DNA of 64,000 nucleotides, taken from contig NZ_JAHUBR010000001.1 of assembly GCF_025376885.1 (NCBI RefSeq), positions 2,418,001 through 2,482,000 on the forward strand, given 5' to 3'. Position numbers and translations under genes: made by a program. Positions 37,331 to 45,135 of the stretch are shown piece after piece. Source of the stretch: Pseudoruegeria sp. SHC-113 (GTDB taxonomy: Bacteria > Pseudomonadota > Alphaproteobacteria > Rhodobacterales > Rhodobacteraceae). The notes below the pieces were generated by a model. It did not search any database. It was not told the origin of the DNA and saw only the letters and a list, made by a program, of their open reading frames with translations. Every line of letters starts with the position of its first letter. Within the stretch, counting starts at the first letter, position 1.

Positions 37331-37617
37331 TGTCAACAAGAGGTGACGAACCAGAACCCTCCTCCCTCACCCTGGTTCGCACCGGTCCTGTTTGTACCGA
37401 TCGCAGCTTCCGCGTTGCCCTCTGATGGACGCGCGATCACCTGTAACGAGTGACGTGTTGGCACCTGTCCGGTGCGGAGGCCTGTCCCTGTCTCCGCACC
37501 GGACCTACTCTCAAAACTTAAGTTCCGCCTGCCTTTGCATCATTCCCCGATGTCACTCACTCCGGGCAGGCTGATCGCCCCGAACTTCCCTCCCGGTGGT
37601 TCGGGGCTTTTTCTTTT
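37331..37617 (+). ncRNA. Predicted CcsR/CuckOo-type stress sRNA (precursor)
   Basis: Hairpin 37347-37379 has the stem CGAACCAG/CTGGTTCG and a 17-base loop holding exactly CCTCCTCCC (37358-37366). This is the hallmark of the conserved CCUCCUCCC stress-induced RNAs of Rhodobacterales, which are RpoH-dependent and sequester ribosome sites. An RpoH-like promoter sits just upstream. Further downstream are a 12-base perfect stem (37468-37479 with 37492-37503) and a terminator whose loop contains CCCTCCC (37577-37607). The exact 3' end is unknown: known family members are about 70-100 nt and are often processed, so this span may hold one precursor or several RNAs. Confidence 0.65.
37577..37617 (+). 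terminator. Rho-independent terminator at the end of the sRNA region
   Basis: GCCCCGAAC (37577-37585) pairs with GTTCGGGGC (37599-37607) and is followed by TTTTTCTTTT. The loop contains CCCTCCC. Confidence 0.85.
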
Positions 37618-37983
37618 CTGCCATCCCCCTAATCCACGCCCTCGCAATAAACCGCAAAAATGACGTGGCGTCACTTCATCATGCAAGGTTGATAGTGTGG
37701 CCGGAAGGCCCCATATCCCTGTTGTCAGACACAGAGATCAATGACCCATCGTTTTCTCTCGTTTTCCCAGGGTTGGCGATCTTCCGGCGGATGGCAGATA
37801 TGGCGGTTTTCCTGTTTCCCGCCAGTTCTGCGGAAGGCATCCGCCGGGGCTGACCCAGCAAAGCGATGACCTCGCCACTTGGTGGCACTGGGGAAAGACC
37901 TTGAACAAGGCGCTTTTGCCGCCAGCGGCATGCTGGACATCGCTTGACCTGCCGCGTGCCCGGATGGGGATCAGGGACCGCGG
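37618..37983. other. Non-coding stretch with a second RpoH-like promoter and a long hairpin
   Basis: No reading frame here resembles a protein I recognise. TTGATA (37689-37694) and CCCCATAT (37709-37716) are again 14 bases apart, and the bases after them (CCxTxTTGTCAxACAxAG) resemble those after the 37297 promoter. About 70 bases downstream CCGGCGGATG (37784-37793) pairs with CATCCGCCGG (37838-37847). This could be a second stress RNA or the decayed remains of one. Confidence 0.4.
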
Positions 37984-38020
37984 AAAACGCCGCATCCGGC
38001 CAGCCTGTGCCGGGTGCGGC
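37984..38020 (-). terminator. Terminator of the marR gene
   Basis: Arms 37989-38000 and 38009-38020 (12 pairs, one G-T) with an 8-base loop, followed on the minus strand by GTTTT. It lies 27 bases beyond the MarR stop codon. Confidence 0.7.
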
Positions 38021-38046
38021 ATTTGCATTTCAGCTGTCAGCAGATG

Positions 38047-38490
38047 TCAGAATTCGCGCGCGATTTTTTCCAGCGTCGCGCGCAGCTCTTCCAGCTTTTC
38101 ACGCCCGACGATCTCGGCCATGCGTTCTTCGGCGGCCATGAAGCTGCGCGAATGCTTGGTGCGCAGCTCGTGGCCCAGCTTGCTCATGCTTGCCACCTTG
38201 TCGCGCTTGCTGCCTTCGACGAAGTCGAACTCGATCAGCCCTTTTTCCAACAGCCGCTGCACCGAGCTATGGGCCGCCTGCCGGGAAATCCCTTGCGCTT
38301 CGGAGAGATCGTTCAGCGTGCGCGGGCGGCGCACGATGTGCTGGAGGGTGCGAATGTCGGAAGGGCGCACCGCCATCGAGCCCTCCTTGTCGCGGATCTG
38401 CTGAGCCAGCGTATCCATATGCTCCACGACGTCCTGCACGAGGCCGCGAATGGTGTTGAGTGGCGGGTCGATCTTGATTTCGTCAGTCAT
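38047..38490 (-). CDS. MarR-type winged-helix regulator
   Basis: 147 aa. A winged HTH in the middle (about 55-105, containing LNDLSEAQGISRQAAHSSVQRL and the wing FVEGSKRDK) is flanked by helices for dimerisation, the MarR layout. The C-terminus ends in a coiled-coil-like helix (RMAEIVGREKLEELRATL). Effector and targets are unknown. It lies downstream of the gntR-gfo pair on the same strand, behind a hairpin. Confidence 0.8.
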   Translation of the reverse strand: MTDEIKIDPPLNTIRGLVQDVVEHMDTLAQQIRDKEGSMAVRPSDIRTLQHIVRRPRTLNDLSEAQGISRQAAHSSVQRLLEKGLIEFDFVEGSKRDKVASMSKLGHELRTKHSRSFMAAEERMAEIVGREKLEELRATLEKIAREF

Positions 38491-38514
38491 GGTTGCCGCT
38501 AGCCCGAAATGAAC

Positions 38515-38566
38515 GCACCGCGCAAGAGAGCGCGGTGCATTGTTGGCAGAGCGTGTGCATTGTGCA
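38515..38566. promoter_or_regulatory. Hairpin and TGCA repeats upstream of marR
   Basis: A 9-base perfect stem GCACCGCGC/GCGCGGTGC (38515-38538) lies 25 bases before the marR ATG. Next to it TGCATTGT occurs at 38536 and 38556, the latter as the dyad TGCA-TTG-TGCA (38556-38566). The dyad could be an autoregulatory MarR site; the hairpin could end transcripts from the upstream gfo gene. Confidence 0.4.
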
Positions 38567-38615
38567 ACGGGATTGTGACACCGTGCCCGCCACGCTGGCA
38601 GAGCGGCAACGGCGC

Positions 38616-39740
38616 TCAGCCCGCCTTGGCCGCATCCGGCATCAAGGACGACAGGTAAATCGCCTGCCCCGTGCGCGCGCTTTCCTGTGCCGCCAGCCCC
38701 ATGGCCACCGCCATCGCGCCATCTTGCAGGGTGACTTCCGGCGCAGCCTCGCCGCGCACCACGGCGTGGAACTTCTGGTGCTGGTAGAAGGTGGAACCGT
38801 TGTGATCGCCCGCCTCAAGGATGGTGGGATCCACCGGAATATCCAGCACGCGCGGGCCTTTGGGCAGGCGCGGGCTGACGATCACCTGCGGCACCGGCGC
38901 CTCGCCCAGATCCTTCGGCCAGAACCGCCCCGGCCCCGGCACGAGGCATTCGATCTTGCCCGCAGGCCCCACGGCGGAGATCTCCTCCTGATAGCGCGAG
39001 CCCTCGGCGAACATGCACAGCTCCAACATCGCGCGCGCGCCATTGGCGAAATCCACGATCACGTAGCCGTTGTCCCAGATGTCGGAGACCGCGCCTTCAT
39101 AGACCTCATCCTTGTGGTTCACGTCCTGCCCGGCAGAGGCCATCACCCGCACCGGCTCGCTTTTCAGGGCCAGCCGCATCAGATCGAAGAAATGGCAGCA
39201 TTTCTCAACCAGCGTGCCGCCGGATTTGGCGTTGAAGCGGTTCCAGTTGCCCACCTTGTGCAGGAAGGGGAAGCGGTGCTCGCGGATGGTGAACATGCGG
39301 ATCCCGCCCGTCACCGCCTCGGCATCCTCCAGCAGCTTCGCCACCGGCGGCATGTAGCGGTACTCCATCGCCACCCAGACCGGCGCCGGGTAGCTTTCCA
39401 TGAAGGCCTGCACCCGCGCGGCATCCTCGTTGGCGGTGTAGAGCGGCTTCTCCACCAGAATTGGCAGCGCACGGGTGGCGGCGATCTCTTCCAGCTGGCT
39501 GACGTGCAGGTAGTTGGGCGACACGATCAGCAGGCAATCCAGATCCTTGATGGCCAGCAGCTCGGCGATGGACTCGCAAAAGCGCACGCCCGGCACCAGC
39601 GCTTCGCATTCGGCGCGCATGCCTGCATCAGGCTCGATGATCGCTTCCACGCGGCCACCCGGCAAAAGCTGGATGTTGCGGATGTGCTCCTGCCCCATCA
39701 TGCCGCAGCCGATGATTCCGTAACTGACTGTCTCTGTCAT
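38616..39740 (-). CDS. Gfo/Idh/MocA family protein, candidate NAD-dependent glycosidase or dehydrogenase
   Basis: 374 aa. N-terminal Rossmann domain (YGIIGCGMMGQEH) and VSPNYLHVSQLEE; the conserved Lys lies in LVEKPLYTANEDA. The C-terminal domain contains GGTLVEKCCHFFDL in place of the common GGGxxxDxGxH. Family members are usually sugar or inositol dehydrogenases, but some hydrolyse glycosides with NAD+, including the sulfoquinovosidases of family GH188. Next to a monooxygenase/flavin reductase cluster, such a glycosidase role is plausible but unproven. It follows gntR by 21 bases. Confidence 0.8.
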   Translation of the reverse strand: MTETVSYGIIGCGMMGQEHIRNIQLLPGGRVEAIIEPDAGMRAECEALVPGVRFCESIAELLAIKDLDCLLIVSPNYLHVSQLEEIAATRALPILVEKPLYTANEDAARVQAFMESYPAPVWVAMEYRYMPPVAKLLEDAEAVTGGIRMFTIREHRFPFLHKVGNWNRFNAKSGGTLVEKCCHFFDLMRLALKSEPVRVMASAGQDVNHKDEVYEGAVSDIWDNGYVIVDFANGARAMLELCMFAEGSRYQEEISAVGPAGKIECLVPGPGRFWPKDLGEAPVPQVIVSPRLPKGPRVLDIPVDPTILEAGDHNGSTFYQHQKFHAVVRGEAAPEVTLQDGAMAVAMGLAAQESARTGQAIYLSSLMPDAAKAG

Positions 39741-39761
39741 GGTCGTGTCCTATGTCGGGCT

Positions 39762-40463
39762 TTACTTGAGGCGCGCGATGTAGCGCGCGGTTGTGTGGTC
39801 AAACCAGGTGCGCGAGTATTCCACGCGCGTTTCATCGCGGGACCAGCTGATCCGCTCGATGAAACCGGACGCTGCGCCGGGCGCGAGGCCGAAAGCGGCG
39901 GGCGCCCAGTCGGGCACATCGCTCACGCCCACTTTATCCTCGGCGCGGGCGATCCAGAGGCCCAGCCGGGTGCGGTAGTAGAGATAGAGCGATTCCGAGA
40001 GGTCTTCCGGCGGGATGCGGCGGGCGTGGCTGCCGTCGAGCCAGATCTCCTCCACCGCGGCGGGCTGCCCGTTGAGTTTGCGCAGACGGCGGATTCGGTG
40101 CCCCTCTTCCGAGGGGCCGAAACCGGGGAAATCGGCGGGCTTGGGCAGGCGCTCTACCGACAGGATCTCGGCCGTAGGAAGGCCGCCGCCGTCCTTCAAT
40201 TCGAGCTTCAGGAAGGCATAAACGCTGATCGCCTCTTCCTTGGCGCGCACGTAGTTTCCGGAACCCTGAATGCGATCCAGCATCCCCTTTTCCGTGAGGT
40301 CTGCCAAAGCCTTACGCAGGGTGCCCACCGAGGTGTTCAGAGTCTGCGCCATCTCCCGTTCGGGCGGCAAACGCTCACCGTCACGCAGGCGCCCTGCCCT
40401 GATCTCGCGGATCAGAAGCTCGCTCAATTGGACGTAGAGCGGCAGGGCTGTCTGGCTTCTCAT
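39762..40463 (-). CDS. GntR family regulator with UTRA ligand domain (HutC type)
   Basis: 233 aa from the ATG at 40463, where the GntR domain begins (MRSQTALPLYVQL). The winged HTH (about 10-75) contains DGERLPPEREMAQTLNTSVG; the UTRA effector domain fills about 85-230. It is divergent from the monooxygenase operon with 102 bases between starts, so it is the likely regulator of both arms. UTRA domains usually sense the pathway substrate or an intermediate. Confidence 0.9.
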   Translation of the reverse strand: MRSQTALPLYVQLSELLIREIRAGRLRDGERLPPEREMAQTLNTSVGTLRKALADLTEKGMLDRIQGSGNYVRAKEEAISVYAFLKLELKDGGGLPTAEILSVERLPKPADFPGFGPSEEGHRIRRLRKLNGQPAAVEEIWLDGSHARRIPPEDLSESLYLYYRTRLGLWIARAEDKVGVSDVPDWAPAAFGLAPGAASGFIERISWSRDETRVEYSRTWFDHTTARYIARLK

Positions 40464-40491
40464 GTGGCATTCCCGAGGCGCTGGAAAAAAA

Positions 40492-40516
40492 TTGATACAC
40501 CATTGATCTACATCAA
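40492..40516. promoter_or_regulatory. Candidate operator between gntR and the monooxygenase operon
   Basis: TTGAT occurs at 40492 and 40503, the second forming the dyad TTGAT-CTAC-ATCAA (40503-40516). The half-sites are 11 bases apart, one helical turn. No other dyad of similar quality is seen in the divergent gap. Confidence 0.45.
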
Positions 40517-40565
40517 AGCGGGTGCTACGCAAGAAGAAATTTCGAAGGTCCCCGGAGGAGTTCAG

Positions 40566-41723
40566 ATGACCATCGTCCCCATCACATCGCCCGATCTCGA
40601 TGCTGCGGAGGTCTCGTGGTTTTCGGCGCTTTGCTCCGATGATTACCAGTTCCTGGGCGTGCCGGACGGCGCTTTGCGCTCCTCGTGGGAGCATTGCTCC
40701 GACATCGTGAAAGAGGCCGAATCGCAGGGCTTTCGCAACATCCTCTGCCCCTCATCCTACCAGGTCGGGCAGGACACGCTCTCCTTCGTGGCGGGCTGCG
40801 CGCCGATCACCGAGAAGATCAACATGCTGGCCGCCGTGCGCTGCGGTGAAGTGCAGCCGATCATGCTGGCCCGCACGTTGGCCACGCTCGATCACATGCT
40901 GAAGGGCCGCCTGACGGTCAACATCATCTCTTCCGATTTCCCCGGCGAAGTGGCCGACAGCGCCTACCGCTACCAGCGCTCCAAGGAAGTGGTGGAGATC
41001 CTCAAACAGGCCTGGACGCAGGACGAAATCACCTACAAAGGCGAGGTCTACAACTTCGAAGGCCTCACCACCGACCCCGCCAAACCCTACCAGCAAAACG
41101 GCGGGCCGCTGCTTTACTTCGGCGGCTACTCCCCCGCCGCGCTCGACCTCTGTGCGCAGCACTGTGACGTCTATCTCATGTGGCCGGAAACCAAGGACGA
41201 TCTGGCCGGCCGCATGAAGGCCGTGCACGAACGCGCCGCCGCCTATGGCCGCACGCTCGATTATGGCCTTCGCGTCCATGTCATCGTGCGCGACACAGAG
41301 GCCGAAGCGAAAGAATACGCCCAGTACATCGTCTCCAAGCTCGACGAGGAACAGGGCAAGACGATCCGCGAACGCGCGCTGGATTCGGGCTCGCTTGGCG
41401 TCAGCCATCAGGCCAAGAACCGCGAGATCGCCGATATGGAAGGCTTCATCGAGCCCCACCTCTGGACGGGCGTTGGCCGGGCGCGCTCGGGCTGCGGCGC
41501 GGCGCTCGTGGGCTCCACCGATCAGGTGCTGAGCGAGATGGAAGCCTATCAGAAAATGGGCATCCGGGCCTTCATCCTCTCGGGCTATCCGCATATCGAG
41601 GAGTGCAAGCATTTCGGCAGCCGCGTGCTGCCGCAGATGAAAACCTGCTCGCTGCCCGAAGCTTATGGGCGCGTGCCCACCGAAACACCTATGACGCCGC
41701 TAGGCGCAGGAGTCCGCCGCTGA
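40566..41723 (+). CDS. LLM-class flavin-dependent monooxygenase (alkanesulfonate/SQ monooxygenase type)
   Basis: 385 aa from the ATG at 40566, behind GGAGGAG. This is a bacterial luciferase-like TIM barrel of SsuD type: SWEHCSDIVKEAESQGF, ARTLATLDHMLKGRLTVNII, and the NFEGLTTDPAKPYQ/GGYSPAA region. Relatives use FMNH2 and O2 to split C-S bonds, yielding an aldehyde and sulfite. The flavin reductase two genes downstream would supply FMNH2. The aldo/keto reductase start overlaps its stop (TGATG). Substrate is inferred from context only; sulfoquinovose is one candidate. Confidence 0.85.
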   Translation: MTIVPITSPDLDAAEVSWFSALCSDDYQFLGVPDGALRSSWEHCSDIVKEAESQGFRNILCPSSYQVGQDTLSFVAGCAPITEKINMLAAVRCGEVQPIMLARTLATLDHMLKGRLTVNIISSDFPGEVADSAYRYQRSKEVVEILKQAWTQDEITYKGEVYNFEGLTTDPAKPYQQNGGPLLYFGGYSPAALDLCAQHCDVYLMWPETKDDLAGRMKAVHERAAAYGRTLDYGLRVHVIVRDTEAEAKEYAQYIVSKLDEEQGKTIRERALDSGSLGVSHQAKNREIADMEGFIEPHLWTGVGRARSGCGAALVGSTDQVLSEMEAYQKMGIRAFILSGYPHIEECKHFGSRVLPQMKTCSLPEAYGRVPTETPMTPLGAGVRR

Positions 41724-42616
41724 TGAAACGCGCAACCCTTTCCGAAGGTCTCGAATTTTCCCGCATCGTCTATGGGATGTGGCGGCTTGCCGAGGCCGAG
41801 GATACCTCCCCCGCCCATGTGCAGGCCAAGATCGAAGCCTGCCTTGAGCAGGGGATCACGACTTTTGACCAGGCCGACATCTACGGCGGCTACCAGTCCG
41901 AGGCGGTGATGGGCGAGGCCATGAAGGTGGCCCCTTCCCTGCGCGACAAGATGGAAATCGTCACCAAATGCGACATCGTCCTGCCGATGGGCCCTTTCGC
42001 CCACAAGCCGGTGAAGATGTATGACACCAGCCGCGCCCATATCGTCGGCTCGCTGGAGGCCTCGCTGAAGGCGATGGCAATCGATCGCGTCGATCTGCTG
42101 CTGATCCACCGCCCCGATCCCTTCATGGATCCGGCCGAAACCGGCGCTGCGCTCGATGAGGTCGTGGCCTCCGGCAAAGCCAAGGCCGTTGGCGTTTCCA
42201 ACTTCAAGCTGCACGACTGGACGCTGCTGCAATCCAACATGGAAAGCCCGCTCGTCACCAACCAGATCGAGATCAGCCTGCTGGCCCATGAGGCGCTCAC
42301 CAATGGCGATCTCGCCTATCTGCAGGAGCGCAAGATCAAGCCGATGGCGTGGTCCCCGCTCGCAGGCGGCGCGCTGTTTGCGCCGGAGAATGCCAAGCTT
42401 TTCAAGATGCTGCAGGACGTCGGCGCAGAATTCGGCGTGGATGCCACCGCCGTGGCCGTGGCCTGGCTGCTGGCCCATCCGGCGGGCATCCTGCCGGTGC
42501 TGGGGACGAATAATCTGGACCGCATCCGCGGGCTGGGCGATGCTCTGAAGGTCGAGATGACGCGTGAGCTTTGGTTCACGCTCTACACCGAGGCCCTCGG
42601 AGACGAGGTGCCCTGA
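41723..42616 (+). CDS. Aldo/keto reductase (YdhF/SmoB-like)
   Basis: 297 aa from the ATG overlapping the monooxygenase stop by one base. TIM-barrel AKR with catalytic Asp49 and Tyr54 in FDQADIYGGY, Lys82 in EIVTKC and His129 in LLLIHRPDP. NADPH contacts include SNF and WSPLAGG. Sandwiched between the monooxygenase and its flavin reductase with one-base overlaps, it most simply reduces the aldehyde released by desulfonation. That is the role of SmoB, which turns 6-oxo-glucose into glucose in the sulfo-SMO pathway. Substrate not proven. Confidence 0.88.
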   Translation: MKRATLSEGLEFSRIVYGMWRLAEAEDTSPAHVQAKIEACLEQGITTFDQADIYGGYQSEAVMGEAMKVAPSLRDKMEIVTKCDIVLPMGPFAHKPVKMYDTSRAHIVGSLEASLKAMAIDRVDLLLIHRPDPFMDPAETGAALDEVVASGKAKAVGVSNFKLHDWTLLQSNMESPLVTNQIEISLLAHEALTNGDLAYLQERKIKPMAWSPLAGGALFAPENAKLFKMLQDVGAEFGVDATAVAVAWLLAHPAGILPVLGTNNLDRIRGLGDALKVEMTRELWFTLYTEALGDEVP

Positions 42617-43137
42617 TGGCAGACGGAGGCCTGACCCACACCATGGAAAGCTTCACCCCCGGCCCGGACACCGCCAAGACGTTCCGCAATTCACTGGGGC
42701 GCTTCGCGACAGGCGTGACGGTCGTCACCGCGCGCACGGCAAACGGGCCGATCGGCATCACCGCCAACAGCTTCGCCTCTGTTTCGCTGGATCCGCCGCT
42801 GGTGCTCTGGTCCCCGGCCAAGGCGTCCAAGCGCTATGACGCCTTCATTGCGGCGCAGGATTTCGCGATCCATGTTTTGGGCGAAGATCAGATGGAGCTT
42901 TGCGAAACTTTTGCACGGCCCGATCATACATTCGATGGGCTCGACTGGGCGGATTGCGACGATGGCGTTCCGCTGCTGGCGGGCTGCCTCGCACGGTTCG
43001 AATGTCGCAAATACGCCGAATACGAAGGCGGCGACCATTCGATCATCGTGGGCCGCGTGAAACGCGCGTCCCTGCGGGAAGGCGCACCGCTGCTGTTTTC
43101 CAGCGGCCAGTTCGGGCATTTCGCGCCCGGACATTAA
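42616..43137 (+). CDS. Flavin reductase family protein
   Basis: 173 aa, starting on the last base of the aldo/keto reductase stop. Split-barrel flavin reductase domain: GRFATGVTVVTA, NSFASVSLDPPLVLW and the conserved His of GGDHSIIVGRV. It would reduce FMN with NAD(P)H and pass it to the upstream monooxygenase as the small component of a two-component system. A GGCCGGG/CCCGGCC hairpin (about 43151-43173) follows before dctQ. Confidence 0.9.
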   Translation: MADGGLTHTMESFTPGPDTAKTFRNSLGRFATGVTVVTARTANGPIGITANSFASVSLDPPLVLWSPAKASKRYDAFIAAQDFAIHVLGEDQMELCETFARPDHTFDGLDWADCDDGVPLLAGCLARFECRKYAEYEGGDHSIIVGRVKRASLREGAPLLFSSGQFGHFAPGH

Positions 43138-43227
43138 AACAGGCGCAGGCCGGGAGGAGGACACCCGGCCGCGTTTCAAGCCTCCGGCTTCTCAGAACCC
43201 GCCGGGGCACCAAAGGGAGGAAGGCGC

Positions 43228-43812
43228 ATGGCGCTGTTGTTCGGGCTTCTGACGCCCCTGCAACTGGTGAACGATATCGTGCTGCGCATCGGACGCTGGT
43301 TCGGTGTGGTGGCCGTGGGCCTTATGGTCTTCGCGATCCTGTTGCAGGTTTTCTTCCGCTACGTGCTCAATAACGCCCTGCCCTGGCCCGATGAGGCCGC
43401 GCGCTTCATGATGCTCTGGATGACGGGCCTCGTGGCCCCTTCGGCCTATCGTCAGGGTGGCTTCGTGGCCATCGACATGCTCGGGCAAGCCCTGCCCAAA
43501 CGCGCGGGCGCGCTGCTGGCGCTCGCGCTCTTCGTGCTGTCGCTGCTGGTGCTGATCGTCGGCGTGCAGCTTGGCTACAAACACGTCAATTCCGGCTGGC
43601 TGTTCAACTCCTCTTCGCTGCGCCTGCCGCTGCAGTACATCGGCGGCGAGTCCATCCGCATCAAGCTGGCGTGGATGTATATGTCGCTCTTCGTCGGGAT
43701 GATCCTGCTGATCTCCGTCAACATCGAGCTGATCCTGCGCAACCTGATTTCCCTTCTGGGCGGGGCGGAACGCCTGCGCCCGATCCCCGGCACACTCGCA
43801 GGAGCGGATTGA
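43228..43812 (+). CDS. dctQ: TRAP transporter small permease subunit
   Basis: 194 aa with four predicted membrane segments. The DctQ signature region FFRYVLNNALPWPDEAARF is near residue 45, followed by WMTGLVAPSAYRQGGFVAIDML. GGGAGGAAGG precedes the start. It pairs with DctM, which starts one base after its stop. Confidence 0.92.
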   Translation: MALLFGLLTPLQLVNDIVLRIGRWFGVVAVGLMVFAILLQVFFRYVLNNALPWPDEAARFMMLWMTGLVAPSAYRQGGFVAIDMLGQALPKRAGALLALALFVLSLLVLIVGVQLGYKHVNSGWLFNSSSLRLPLQYIGGESIRIKLAWMYMSLFVGMILLISVNIELILRNLISLLGGAERLRPIPGTLAGAD

Positions 43813-43813
43813 T

Positions 43814-45103
43814 ATGCTCGTCTGGTTTCTTCCGCTCTTCCTCGTCTTCCTGATGATCGGCCTGCCGGTCTTCTTCGGCATGCTCGCCGCCCCCGGCCTT
43901 CTGCTGTGGCTGAACGGGCAGGAACGCGACCTCGCCCTGCTCTATCGCAATGTTTACAACGGGATGGACAGCTTCCCACTGATGGCGATCCCCTTCTTCA
44001 TGCTCGCGGGCGAGCTGATGAACAAGGGCGGCATCACCGAGCGGCTGGTGGAGTTTTCCCAAGCCATGATGGGGCACCTGCGCGGCGGGCTCGCCCATGT
44101 GAACGTGCTCTCCTCGATGCTCTTCGCGGGCCTCTCCGGCTCCGCCGTAGCCGACACTTCCGCGCTCGGCTCCATGCTGATCCCGGCGATGGAAAAGCAG
44201 GGCTACACCCGCCGTTTCGCCGCTGCGATCACCGCCGCCTCTTCCGTCATCGGCCCGATCATTCCGCCCTCGGGCATCATGATCATCTATGCCTACGTGA
44301 TGGGCGAAAGCGTCGCCGCGCTCTTCCTTGCGGGCATTGTGCCCGGTGCGCTCGTGGGCATCGGCCTGATGCTGATGATCAAGTTCCAGGCCAACCGCTA
44401 CGATTTCCCGGTGGCCTCGCGCAAATACACATGGCCTGAGCGTGGTCAGGCAAGCCTGAAGGCCTTCTTCCCGCTGATGACCCCGGTGATCATCCTTGGC
44501 GGCATCCTTGCGGGCGTATTCACCCCCACCGAGGCCGCCGCCGTGGCCGTGCTCTACGCGCTGGTGATCGGGCTTTTCGTCCTACGCACCATCCGCTTTG
44601 TCGAGATCCCCTCGATCTTCTACCGCGCGGCCTTCACCTCTTCCGTGGTGCTGCTGCTCGTGGGCGCGGCCATGGCCTTCAAAACGGTCGTCAGCCTCAG
44701 CCACACGCCGGAGATCCTTGCCGAGTTCATCCTTGGCCTCAGCCAGAACCCGCTGATCCTGCTGTTCCTGATCAACGTGCTTCTGTTCATCGTGGGCATG
44801 TTCCTCGATGCCGGCCCGGCGATCATCATCCTTGGCCCGATCCTTGGCCCCATCTTCGTGGACCTCGGCGTGGACCCGGTGCATTTCGCGATCATCATGA
44901 GCGTGAACCTCACCGTGGGCCTAGCCACGCCGCCCATGGGTCTTGTGCTCTTCGTTGCCTCTTCGGTTTCAGGCGAGCGCGTCGAAACCATCGCCAAGGC
45001 CATTCTGCCCTTCTTGGCCGTCGAGATCGTAGTGATCTTCCTGATCACCTATTTCCCGGCCATTTCCATGACAATCCCCCGCCTTACGGGGTTTGTGAAT
45101 TGA
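43814..45103 (+). CDS. dctM: TRAP transporter large permease subunit
   Basis: 429 aa with about 12 membrane segments. Family motifs seen are NGMDSFPLMAIPFFMLAGELMN (in part), GLSGSAVADTSALGSMLIP and IIPPSGIMIIYAYV. It uses the ion gradient to import the solute delivered by DctP. It is the middle gene of dctQ-dctM-dctP. Confidence 0.95.
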   Translation: MLVWFLPLFLVFLMIGLPVFFGMLAAPGLLLWLNGQERDLALLYRNVYNGMDSFPLMAIPFFMLAGELMNKGGITERLVEFSQAMMGHLRGGLAHVNVLSSMLFAGLSGSAVADTSALGSMLIPAMEKQGYTRRFAAAITAASSVIGPIIPPSGIMIIYAYVMGESVAALFLAGIVPGALVGIGLMLMIKFQANRYDFPVASRKYTWPERGQASLKAFFPLMTPVIILGGILAGVFTPTEAAAVAVLYALVIGLFVLRTIRFVEIPSIFYRAAFTSSVVLLLVGAAMAFKTVVSLSHTPEILAEFILGLSQNPLILLFLINVLLFIVGMFLDAGPAIIILGPILGPIFVDLGVDPVHFAIIMSVNLTVGLATPPMGLVLFVASSVSGERVETIAKAILPFLAVEIVVIFLITYFPAISMTIPRLTGFVN

Positions 45104-45135
45104 CCCGAAACGCAAAAAACAGGGAGGTTTTTTAC

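Noticed and set aside
37618-37983. Short frames such as a 69-codon minus-strand frame at 37679-37888
   Set aside because: No ribosome site, no recognised family, and overlap with promoter-like and hairpin signals.
38493-40565. 691-codon plus-strand extension of the monooxygenase frame
   Set aside because: It runs antisense through gntR and the Gfo/Idh gene; the ATG at 40566 with GGAGGAG marks the true start.
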